In this document: positions 1 through 5,838 of the stretch, one piece after another
Numbering within the stretch: the stretch's first letter is position 1
How the letters are laid out: each line of letters starts with the position of its first letter
NCBI GenBank assembly: GCA_004293505.1
Contig: RDYY01000158.1
Coordinates: forward strand, 1 to 8,912
Source: Sphingobacteriia bacterium
Lineage (GTDB): Bacteria; Bacteroidota; Bacteroidia; Chitinophagales; Chitinophagaceae
DNA: 8,912 nt
Direction: 5' to 3'
Translations under genes and position numbers: made by a program
Notes under the pieces: model-generated
The model's input: only the letters and a program-made list of their open reading frames with translations
What the model was told of the DNA's origin: nothing
Databases searched by the model: none

Positions 1-1101
1 CCCATTTCTATTGCGGGGTCCCCCATTGGCGCTCTGGCCACTGGCAAAGGCCAATCCATTTTGGGTATTGACCACCTGCCCCAAAACCTCGCCCAAACTG
101 CCATTGGGGGAAAAATTTTGAAGGGCTGATCCTACCTGCCACAAACCAGTTTCGCGGTCAGCCAACCAAATGCTTTGGTCCAACACAACCGCTTTTTGTA
201 GAGCGGGATACAGCGGATGGGCAGGAATGGTTTGGCTGATGGTCCCACTGGGGTCAAAGACCAATACCCTGCTGCTGTTGCTCTTGTTTTGCGTCACCAG
301 CAATTTTTCTTCGGACTGATTCAGCGAAACAATGGACCAGCTGGTATCTGTTAGAATAGATTGCCCTTGGGTACTGTCATTGAATGCCCAGATTTGTTGG
401 CCAATTTGTGCTACCATTTGGTTTTTCCAAAGGCTTAAGTTGGTGATGGGTCCATTGGGCAAACCCAATGGGCTGCTAACGTTCTCCCAATTAGGGGCTT
501 GTCCCAGATCTGCCGTTGTTTTGGCCCGAAACAAGCCTATGGGGGTGGCAACATAATGGTATTGGTTGTTGCGCAAGTGTGCATGAACGGGTTGGGACAA
601 TGGGGTGGGGGCGATGCTGTACAATGCCCATTTTTGGGGAGAGGAGAGATCCAAAACCGCTAAACCCAAACCTGTAGAAAGGTAGGCTTTCCCTTTGTTC
701 ACGTCTAGGCTAAAAATAGTTTTGTTACCGGTATTGGCAAACCGATTGAAATCACTGAAAGTCTCAACCTTTTTTCCTTTGACCAAGTCCAAGCTACCAT
801 TGCTATAAGCCAATACCCATTGCTGGTGGGCTTCGTCCCATTTTACAAAAGCCAATCCAGTTTGGCTAAGACCTGTTTGGGGATTGAGGTATTGGTATTC
901 TTTGGTATCTGCAGAAAAAACAAATCCCCCAGAACGTCCAATGGCTGCAATGGATTTTCCTTGTTGGGCCATGTCTACCAAAGAGACATAAGACAAATGT
1001 ACACGCCATTGTCCCAAAGGGGGTTGCTGGCCAGATTGGGCGCCGGTCTCATGCTGCACCAAGAGAGAAAAAACCAAAAGTAAAGCAAGCCAACGGGTCA
1101 T
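1..1101 (-). CDS. porZ: PorZ-like type IX secretion beta-propeller protein (N-terminal part)
   Basis: The frame is open from the ATG at 1101 to the window edge, giving 367 residues without a stop; the C-terminal part lies outside. Residues 1-22 form a signal peptide (hydrophobic LALLLVFSLLV, then GAQS). The mature start GQWRVHLSY (30-38), the segment around GRSGGFVFS (55-63), NPQTGLSQTGL (73-83), LAYSNGSLDLV (97-107) and GNKTIFSLD...AYLSTGLGLAVLDL (125-152) match what I remember of PorZ N-terminal propeller blades. In Porphyromonas gingivalis PorZ is a surface protein of the attachment complex that delivers anionic lipopolysaccharide to the sortase PorU; full-length PorZ is about 780 residues, so roughly half is here. 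It lies 8 bp after the response regulator gene, probably in the same transcript. It could instead be another two-component-type propeller protein, but the blade motifs favour PorZ. Confidence 0.72.
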   Translation of the reverse strand, partial: MTRWLALLLVFSLLVQHETGAQSGQQPPLGQWRVHLSYVSLVDMAQQGKSIAAIGRSGGFVFSADTKEYQYLNPQTGLSQTGLAFVKWDEAHQQWVLAYSNGSLDLVKGKKVETFSDFNRFANTGNKTIFSLDVNKGKAYLSTGLGLAVLDLSSPQKWALYSIAPTPLSQPVHAHLRNNQYHYVATPIGLFRAKTTADLGQAPNWENVSSPLGLPNGPITNLSLWKNQMVAQIGQQIWAFNDSTQGQSILTDTSWSIVSLNQSEEKLLVTQNKSNSSRVLVFDPSGTISQTIPAHPLYPALQKAVVLDQSIWLADRETGLWQVGSALQNFSPNGSLGEVLGQVVNTQNGLAFASGQSANGGPRNRNG

Positions 1102-1109
1102 GCCTAAAG

Positions 1110-1727
1110 TTAGGACAGAATCAAATGGTGACAATTCCGTGTTTGATGGCAAAAACCACCACGATGGGTATCGATGGTGCGCACCGATACACACATTTCT
1201 TCGGCAATTTCTTTATAGGCTTTATCGGCACAAAGCAATTGTAAAAAATGGGCTTCTGTTTCTGTGATGTTGAGCAACAAATCAGACTGTTTGTGAAATT
1301 CCTCTTCGTTGGTGACATAATTGATCAGTTTGTTGCGGACCAACTCGTTCACATAAAAGTCATTGTTCTTAATGGATTCCATGGCTTGCTTAAAGGTCTC
1401 TGGCTTGCTGTCTTTCAGGATATATCCCTTTACCCCATTTTTCAACATGCGAATGATGGCCATGTCGTGGGTCAACATGCTCAGGACCAAAACCTTTACA
1501 GTAGGTAGTTTTTGCTTGATCCAAGCCGCAGTCTCATACCCGTCCATGTCTGGCATGGTAATGTCTAGCAATACAATATCAGGGGGAGAAGATTTTTGTA
1601 CTTTTTCTATGAATTCCTTTCCGTTACTGGCTTCAAACATGACTTCGAATCCTTCAATGGCATTGATAATGCCCACCAATCCGGACCGGAGCAATTCATG
1701 GTCATCTACCAAGGCTACTTTCGTCAT
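1110..1727 (-). CDS. NarL/FixJ-type response regulator with disrupted DNA-binding domain
   Basis: The receiver domain (residues 1-120) has the full phosphorylation site: acidic pair D8/D9, phosphoacceptor D55 in IVLLDITMP, S83 and K105 in YILKDS. A LuxR-type helix-turn-helix begins near residue 154 (ITETEAHFLQLL, then KEIAEEM and VSVRTIDTHR up to R189). After R189 the protein reads GGFCHQTRNCHHLILS, which does not resemble the family. The expected ending FAIKHGIV is instead encoded in another frame at 1121-1159. Inference: a deletion of about 15 codons with a frameshift removed the second half of the recognition helix and the dimerisation helix. The start at 1727 overlaps the kinase gene by 26 bp, so the two are probably co-translated. 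The receiver could still be phosphorylated, but DNA binding is doubtful. The gene could be called a pseudogene; a sequencing or assembly error is an alternative. Confidence 0.85.
   Translation of the reverse strand: MTKVALVDDHELLRSGLVGIINAIEGFEVMFEASNGKEFIEKVQKSSPPDIVLLDITMPDMDGYETAAWIKQKLPTVKVLVLSMLTHDMAIIRMLKNGVKGYILKDSKPETFKQAMESIKNNDFYVNELVRNKLINYVTNEEEFHKQSDLLLNITETEAHFLQLLCADKAYKEIAEEMCVSVRTIDTHRGGFCHQTRNCHHLILS
1121..1159 (-). pseudogene. Displaced C-terminal tail of the response regulator
   Basis: Read in the frame starting at 1159, these bases give VVFAIKHGIVTI followed by TGA at 1121-1123. This is the usual last stretch (the C-terminal helix) of NarL-type regulators in Bacteroidota, which often end in a VLFAIKHGIV-like sequence. 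It is out of frame with the intact upstream part of the regulator, which ends at R189 (1161-1163). Only one base, 1160, lies between the two pieces. The ancestral stop was therefore probably the TGA at 1121, not the TAA at 1110 used by the current frame. Confidence 0.75.
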
Positions 1728-2520
1728 ACAGTGATTTGGTTGGTATGTTTATGCTGATGGCTGTGCCAGTTCCAAAATTACTTTGAATGTCCACTTTGGC
1801 ACCAATCAATTTAGCTCTGTCAAAAATATTCTGTAATCCAATACCTTGCTGATTGTCTTGGATGATGCGGGTATCAAATCCTTTTCCATTGTCTTTTACT
1901 TGAACAAAAATATCTTTCTCTAGCTTCTGAATAGATACGTAGATCTGATTGGCCGCTGCATGCTTTAGGATATTGTTGATGATTTCTTGCACCATGCGGT
2001 ATAAAATGATCGACTTGCTTTTGAGTTCTTCATCATAGTCTACACTTTGATCGGGACAGTCGAAAACCGTAGTGAATTTTCCATTCTTTTCTATGTTGAG
2101 CAAAAGCTGGTGAATGGATTCATACAGCCCAATTTGGTGAAAATGGTTATTCTTTAATCCATGGCTAATGGCCCGCAAGTCATTGAATGCTTTTTCTAGT
2201 AATTGTTCAATGTCAAATTTTCGTTTACTGACCGTTTCGGGATGGAGGTTTAAAATATCTAATCGGCTCAAGTACAAAATTTGACCAATGTTGTCGTGAA
2301 TTTCTGAAGCAATATAGGATAGGGTTTGGTCTTGTATCTCTAATTGGGTGTTCAGTATGGTTTTTTCAAACCTGTTTTTCATTTCTTCTTTTTCTTGCTG
2401 GTTTTTTCTCTGTTTGCGCAAAAAGAGAAAAAGTAAGACCAATAAGAAAAATCCCAACAATAGGAAAAAGACAGTAGCAATTATGATGGTAACGAGTATG
2501 TCTTGCTGTTGTTCCGGCAT
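1702..2520 (-). CDS. NarX-type (HisKA_3) sensor histidine kinase
   Basis: A 272-aa kinase with one N-terminal membrane helix (about 8-34), a short charged coiled-coil-like linker (35-65), and a HisKA_3 dimerisation domain whose phosphoacceptor is H75 in SEIHDNIGQIL. The HATPase_c domain shows an N box at 178-187 (QEIINNILKH), a G1 box DNGKGF at 210-215 and a G2 box GIGL at 226-229, followed by GTGT at 250-253. No periplasmic or PAS sensor domain is present, so input probably comes through the membrane helix or a partner; the seven-helix protein encoded just upstream is the obvious candidate. The start at 2520 is the only Met before the membrane helix and overlaps the upstream gene by 40 bp. 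The gene's end overlaps the response regulator, the likely phosphotransfer partner. Signal and target genes are unknown. Confidence 0.93.
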   Translation of the reverse strand: MPEQQQDILVTIIIATVFFLLLGFFLLVLLFLFLRKQRKNQQEKEEMKNRFEKTILNTQLEIQDQTLSYIASEIHDNIGQILYLSRLDILNLHPETVSKRKFDIEQLLEKAFNDLRAISHGLKNNHFHQIGLYESIHQLLLNIEKNGKFTTVFDCPDQSVDYDEELKSKSIILYRMVQEIINNILKHAAANQIYVSIQKLEKDIFVQVKDNGKGFDTRIIQDNQQGIGLQNIFDRAKLIGAKVDIQSNFGTGTAISINIPTKSLYDESSLGR

Positions 2521-3155
2521 AGTAAAAAAGCAAAAGTAAAAGCTGAGTAAAGGACTACATTCAAACTTTGGTTGATGATGCCATAAATTCTTTTGCCCTC
2601 TTCCTGCATGTCAAAACTACGCAGGTATTCGAACAATGCATTGATAATAACTGACCCCAGGTAAAACAACAAAAGACCTGTGCAAACCCAAAAAAATGGC
2701 TGTTTGGTCAAGGGTGTATCCAAATGCTCTGGCAAGACAGACTCATAAAAGAACAAACAGCAAAATGAAACAATGAAAAATGAGCCTATCAAAAAAGTAT
2801 AACTGTGGAAATTACGGGTCCCCTGAATAAAGGTCAAGTTGATGATAACTGCCAAGACATAGAGCGGAATAAAAAGCAAGATGATTTTTTTGATCCAATC
2901 AGACTCTATGTGCCGGTGGAACATGTAAGCATAAAACACGAATTCAATGGTTGTGAAAATATTGAATATCATGTAGTTCTGTATGTCCTGCAAGGTAAAA
3001 ATCAGTCCCACCAATTCTACACAAAGGGTCAGGGTCAAGAAGGGTAAAAAATAACCCAGCTTTTGCTTTCTGAGAATGTTGAAATAAATCAAGCAAATCA
3101 AGACACTCAGTGATAACACAGTGATGTAAATCAAATAAAGTGCTGGTATTTTCAT
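2481..3155 (-). CDS. Seven-helix membrane protein, possible sensor partner of the kinase
   Basis: A 224-aa integral membrane protein with seven hydrophobic segments at about 5-25, 34-53, 60-80, 90-110, 118-138, 152-175 and 196-213, joined by short charged loops. I do not recognise a named family. Similar small seven-helix proteins, with an NIF/NIY...EF motif in the third helix (here NIFTTIEFVFYAY, 65-77), occur next to histidine kinases in Bacteroidota genomes. Its 3' end overlaps the kinase start by 40 bp, which implies co-expression. Because the kinase has only one helix and no extracytoplasmic domain, a role as signal receiver or membrane partner is a reasonable inference, not shown by the sequence. 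The start at 3155 lies 37 bp after the upstream terminator hairpin; I see no clear Bacteroidota-type promoter in that gap. Confidence 0.85.
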   Translation of the reverse strand: MKIPALYLIYITVLSLSVLICLIYFNILRKQKLGYFLPFLTLTLCVELVGLIFTLQDIQNYMIFNIFTTIEFVFYAYMFHRHIESDWIKKIILLFIPLYVLAVIINLTFIQGTRNFHSYTFLIGSFFIVSFCCLFFYESVLPEHLDTPLTKQPFFWVCTGLLLFYLGSVIINALFEYLRSFDMQEEGKRIYGIINQSLNVVLYSAFTFAFLLCRNNSKTYSLPS

Positions 3156-3192
3156 TGAATGATCGCTGCTGGTTTCTTGGCACTATAATAAC

Positions 3193-3223
3193 GGAAAAAC
3201 CGGAAGGTTATTCCGGTTTTTCC
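3193..3223 (-). terminator. Hairpin terminator after the 179-aa lipoprotein gene
   Basis: Perfect 13-bp inverted repeat, GGAAAAACCGGAA (3193-3205) and TTCCGGTTTTTCC (3211-3223), around a 5-base loop. Read on the minus strand it lies 17 bases after the lipoprotein stop codon. The descending arm contains five Ts, but the bases after it (GTTATTATAG) are only moderately T-rich. It separates the lipoprotein gene from the membrane protein/kinase/regulator/porZ cluster, so that cluster probably has its own promoter or depends on readthrough. Confidence 0.75.
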
Positions 3224-3240
3224 AAAAGAGTAAAAAATAT

Positions 3241-3780
3241 TTAGGGGTAAATGCTGCCGTGGTTCAAGTAGTTAGAGCTACCATCATCCAATACATCTCC
3301 GTTGGTATCAAAAATGCTTTGTACACGGATACCGCCTTTTGATTTGGGAGCAGTATTGTTGTCACCTAGGAAGAAAACGGTCATGCGACCAATGTCTTTT
3401 TTGTTGACAGCCGTTTTTTCATCGTATACACCAAAATAAACGTATACGTTTTCAGACTTATACTTTTTCTTGAGTTGTCCCAAGTATTTGTCCAAGTCTT
3501 TCAGGTTGAACACCACGTATTCGGATTGTTGCCCACTCCTGGAACGGTTTTGGTCCAAAAAAGTCTTGGACATGCGTTCGGCAGTCGCTTGGGAAATCAA
3601 TCCAGAAATGCCAACCCCGTTAAGCGCTTGACCTTGGATGTTCATTTCATCTACGGTGCTTTCGGTTTTGGCTTGGTCTTCGGGTGCCTGTTCTTCCTTG
3701 GTACAAGCAGTAAAAAATAGGCTCAAGGCAAGGGCAACAATGGCCAATGTTTGGGGTGAGCGAAACTTTTTCATAGTCAT
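3241..3780 (-). CDS. Lipoprotein of unknown function, possibly surface-exposed
   Basis: A 179-aa protein with a lipoprotein signal: KK near the start, hydrophobic LAIVALALSLFF (12-23), then TAC with the lipidated cysteine at C26. The residues after the cysteine, TKEEQ, resemble the lipoprotein export signal (Lys followed by two acidic residues) that sends lipoproteins to the cell surface in Capnocytophaga and relatives, so outer-leaflet display is plausible. The mature part has an acidic linker, a helical segment ISQATAERMSKTFLDQN (62-78), an alternating region with NLKDLDKYLGQLKKKY (92-107) and VYVYFGVYD (112-120), and a short Gly/Ser-rich end. I do not recognise a functional family. Two in-frame ATGs exist, at 3780 and 3774; the second (MKKF) gives a more usual signal start. 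It is a single transcription unit ending at the hairpin terminator, with repeats in its long upstream region. Confidence 0.85.
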   Translation of the reverse strand: MTMKKFRSPQTLAIVALALSLFFTACTKEEQAPEDQAKTESTVDEMNIQGQALNGVGISGLISQATAERMSKTFLDQNRSRSGQQSEYVVFNLKDLDKYLGQLKKKYKSENVYVYFGVYDEKTAVNKKDIGRMTVFFLGDNNTAPKSKGGIRVQSIFDTNGDVLDDGSSNYLNHGSIYP

Positions 3781-3868
3781 CAGTTTTTCTACAACTGCAA
3801 ATTAAACGGCCTAATTGGACGAAAAGTATATTCTAATGTATGTAATAAAATATAATATATAAGTTCCT

Positions 3869-3900
3869 AAAAATTAAATAGTTTAATATTTTACTACAAA
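3869..3900 (-). promoter_or_regulatory. Possible Bacteroidota-type promoter for the lipoprotein gene
   Basis: On the minus strand, TTTG (3900-3897) is followed after 20 bases by TAATTTTT (3876-3869). This matches the Bacteroidota consensus TTTG, 19-21 bases, TAnnTTTG with one mismatch at the final G. It would start transcription near 3862 and leave a leader of about 80 bases. The upstream TTTG sits inside the 20-bp direct repeat, so a protein bound there could affect promoter use. A poorer alternative is TACTTTTC at 3828-3821. In DNA this AT-rich such matches arise easily by chance. Confidence 0.3.
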
Positions 3901-3911
3901 AGATTCAGTGA
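3892..3911 (-). repeat. 20-bp direct repeat, copy 1
   Basis: Plus-strand sequence TACTACAAAAGATTCAGTGA. Copy 2 at 3946-3965 matches it at 19 of 20 positions, 54 bp away start to start. This copy is also the left part of a symmetric 42-bp dyad. Confidence 0.8.
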
Positions 3912-3933
3912 AATCACCTACCTGTTTGTAGTA
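3892..3933. promoter_or_regulatory. Symmetric 42-bp dyad, candidate operator or hairpin
   Basis: The outer arms TACTACAAA (3892-3900) and TTTGTAGTA (3925-3933) are perfect inverted copies. The inner arms GTGA (3908-3911) and TCAC (3914-3917) are also inverted copies around the same centre, with equal 7-base stretches between inner and outer arms on both sides. Such symmetry suits a dimeric regulator binding upstream of the lipoprotein gene, or a hairpin with an internal loop. The same right arm also pairs with TACTACAAA at 3946-3954, so two alternative hairpins are possible. The binding factor is unknown. Confidence 0.45.
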
Positions 3934-3945
3934 TAAATAATAATG

Positions 3946-3965
3946 TACTACAAAAGATTCGGTGA
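3946..3965 (-). repeat. 20-bp direct repeat, copy 2
   Basis: Plus-strand sequence TACTACAAAAGATTCGGTGA, differing from copy 1 only by G for A at position 16. Unlike copy 1 it has no matching inverted outer arm to its right. It lies further upstream of the lipoprotein start and just beyond the end of the DUF4836-like gene. Confidence 0.8.
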
Positions 3966-4063
3966 TTTCCACATTGTTTGGTCCAATAGAGCTTGATATC
4001 TTCGGTTTGTTTGCAGGTAATTGTCAACCCCAGGTACCCTTGGGGCAGTTAAAATCCAACTTC

Positions 4064-5779
4064 CTATGCAATTACCCCACTTCCGCTGGAGCGCTTTGGG
4101 CAAAGCCATCCATGCGGAAGTTTTTTTTGGCTCAATTGGAGCGGATAACGCAGGGATTGTTCTTCCAATGCTGCGGTTCGCCAATCTTGCCTTTTGTTCA
4201 AAGCCAGGTCAGTCAGCAAGCTGGTGATTTTTGCCAAAGAAGTAGTCTGTTGGTCCCATAGCGTAATTTCCCAATGCCCAGTCACTTTTTTGTCGGCATA
4301 GTTTTCGGAATAAATCCGGATGTCTTTGAACAAGGATTGAATTTGGTCGCGGCCTTTCCATTCTGAACTATCGGGTGTGTTGTTGATCAATCGACCATTG
4401 AGGTTGATCCATCCGGCTGTTGATTTTCCAGTGAATGCTTTTTGAATGTCAGCGGGTAAAACTGCCTCGCATTGACCGTTCAAATATTGCTGGTTCCAAC
4501 TGCTGTCAGTACCCAAGACCAAAACATCCTTGTTTTGGTTGATGTGCAGGGAAAGACTTTTGAGCAAGGCACCACTCTGCCATTTTCCATTGTTGTTGAC
4601 CAAGAAACCTTTTTCAACCAAAGGCAGGAGCAAAGCCCTTGTTTTGGCTGTATCGGCCGTTGGCAAAGCAAAAAATATTTTGGTCTTGTTTGATCCAGTG
4701 GAATCAGCCATGATAACCTGTAACTGGCCTTTGAAAGCTTGGGCCAGCGCATTGGTTGTGAGGCCTTGCTTTTCTAAAAAAGATTCAGCCAATTGGTCTA
4801 CTTCCAGTTCTTTCAGCAAACTGGGCAACAATTGGGGATCAAAACTGGCCGAATAAAAACCCCTGATGGTATAACCTTTCGGGAGTTTTATTTGGTCCAA
4901 AGCAACAACAGGGCCTGCATGTTTTTTGAAAACACTGCTCAATAATGGATTGGTGTGGGTGGTGACGGTGGCCAAAATTTTTCCGGTCTCAAATTGCAGG
5001 GTAGCCGTGGTATAGTTATCGGCCAATAATTCTTCTAATTTGGGCAAGGGAAGGGGCATGCTGCTCAACAATTGGGTGTACTGGCTGCTGTTGGAATACA
5101 AGTAACCTTCGGCGGGTTCTTTGAACATGGCTGCAAACCCTTTTTGGCTGGCCATGGAGGCAGATTGTTTTTGGGTGAACAAAGTCCCAGTATAGGCCAA
5201 TAATTGTTTCCTTAAATCTTTTTTTACGGGAATGATGAACCGGCCTTGCACCGTATCATAGTATGGTTTTACGCTGTAATCCCATGCTGTAGTGAGCAAG
5301 TATTGATCGGTCCAAGCCAAGATGCTGTATTTGTCCGTATAGACATACTTGAAACCCTTTTCAGCTTGGATTTTTTTGCCCAACAAACTATCCGATTGCA
5401 GCAGGCGTTCAAACTGTACTGCGTCTTTTAAGCTGCCGACCACGTTGTATTGGGTCAATGGAATGCTGTCTTGGGTTTGTTGGCTCACGGCCCAATGCCA
5501 TTTGGCTGCCCAATTGATACCACTTTCTGTCCTGATTTTTTGCAAGAATGCTTTTTCTCCAGGTTTGGCGCTGTCGCGTTGGAACATTTTGTTGAGCAGG
5601 CTGTCCAAGGGCATGCCAGCTTTGCTGAGCTTCTGGGTAGCAAACCCGGGATCAATGCTCAACACCAGTTGGGCATTGCCCGGCAGCAATTGGGTTTCTG
5701 CTGGTGCACTGGGTGAACAGGCCGTAAAAAAGGTATAGCCCAACAACAAGGCAGCACAGGTAAGTAGACGGGTATGCAT
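4064..5779 (-). CDS. DUF4836-like lipoprotein
   Basis: About 571 residues from the ATG at 5779. That start is chosen because it gives a lipoprotein signal: MHTR, hydrophobic core, then FFTAC with the lipidated cysteine at C21. The frame is open further upstream to 5974, but that stretch runs into the end of the neighbouring gene and looks non-coding. The mature start, LLPGNAQLVLSIDPGFATQKLSKAGM, followed by SGINWAAKWHWAV, resembles the DUF4836 family of Bacteroidota lipoproteins, which begin with a 'proline-x-asparagine/aspartate-alanine ... valine-x-x-isoleucine-aspartate' pattern and have no known function. The CSPSAPAE start lacks the Lys-acidic export signal, so it may face the periplasm. 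The extreme C-terminus after about residue 545 is low-quality sequence next to an A8 run and may be frame-shifted. It follows the GH3/serine hydrolase gene by 59 bp, probably in one transcript. Confidence 0.75.
   Translation of the reverse strand: MHTRLLTCAALLLGYTFFTACSPSAPAETQLLPGNAQLVLSIDPGFATQKLSKAGMPLDSLLNKMFQRDSAKPGEKAFLQKIRTESGINWAAKWHWAVSQQTQDSIPLTQYNVVGSLKDAVQFERLLQSDSLLGKKIQAEKGFKYVYTDKYSILAWTDQYLLTTAWDYSVKPYYDTVQGRFIIPVKKDLRKQLLAYTGTLFTQKQSASMASQKGFAAMFKEPAEGYLYSNSSQYTQLLSSMPLPLPKLEELLADNYTTATLQFETGKILATVTTHTNPLLSSVFKKHAGPVVALDQIKLPKGYTIRGFYSASFDPQLLPSLLKELEVDQLAESFLEKQGLTTNALAQAFKGQLQVIMADSTGSNKTKIFFALPTADTAKTRALLLPLVEKGFLVNNNGKWQSGALLKSLSLHINQNKDVLVLGTDSSWNQQYLNGQCEAVLPADIQKAFTGKSTAGWINLNGRLINNTPDSSEWKGRDQIQSLFKDIRIYSENYADKKVTGHWEITLWDQQTTSLAKITSLLTDLALNKRQDWRTAALEEQSLRYPLQLSQKKLPHGWLCPKRSSGSGVIA
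4079..4121. repeat. Inverted repeat at the 3' end of the DUF4836-like gene
   Basis: Arms ACTTCCGC (4079-4086) and GCGGAAGT (4114-4121), with a second nested inverted pair GCTTT and AAAGC around GGGC in the loop. On the plus strand the right arm runs into eight Ts (4121-4128), the shape of a terminator, yet no plus-strand gene leads into it. On the minus strand the A8 run comes before the hairpin and no T tract follows it, so it is a poor terminator for the DUF4836-like gene. Confidence 0.5.
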
Positions 5780-5790
5780 GAAAAAGATTT

Positions 5791-5814
5791 GTGGCAAATT
5801 ACAGCATCTGCCAC
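5791..5814. repeat. Short inverted repeat between the two large genes
   Basis: GTGGCA (5791-5796) and TGCCAC (5809-5814) flank a 12-base loop in the 59-bp gap, ending 12 bp before the lipoprotein start codon. It could be a weak hairpin in the transcript leader or an operator, but six-base arms can occur by chance. Confidence 0.25.
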
Positions 5815-5838
5815 CATCCTGCCTGTCTTTGGGACAAT

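Larger units (their letters stand above)
3781..4063. other. AT-rich intergenic region with repeats
   Basis: This 283-bp gap separates the 179-aa lipoprotein start from the stop of the DUF4836-like gene. Bases 3781-3970 are very AT-rich and hold the direct repeats and dyad listed separately; bases 3971-4063 are more GC-rich. A small inverted repeat, CCCCA (4028-4032) and TGGGG (4041-4045), is present, but no T tract follows it on the minus strand, so it is not a convincing terminator. No coding region is supported unless the upstream gene runs on in another frame. Confidence 0.6.

Noticed and set aside
332..1083. Two plus-strand open frames (332-556 and 820-1083)
   Set aside because: Both are antisense to the PorZ-like gene, whose minus-strand frame is open across the whole stretch and has clear propeller motifs.
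1561..1734. Antisense plus-strand frame over the response regulator (1363-1734)
   Set aside because: Antisense to the receiver domain with all phosphorylation residues conserved; no independent coding evidence.
2944..3183. 79-codon minus-strand open frame at the start of the membrane protein
   Set aside because: It is a frame shadow: it overlaps the hydrophobic helices of the 224-aa protein and has no recognisable features.
3925..3954. TTTGTAGTA / TACTACAAA as possible ends of a miniature transposable element
   Set aside because: The pair encloses only 12 bases, and I see no target-site duplication or transposase; regulatory dyad or local duplication is simpler.
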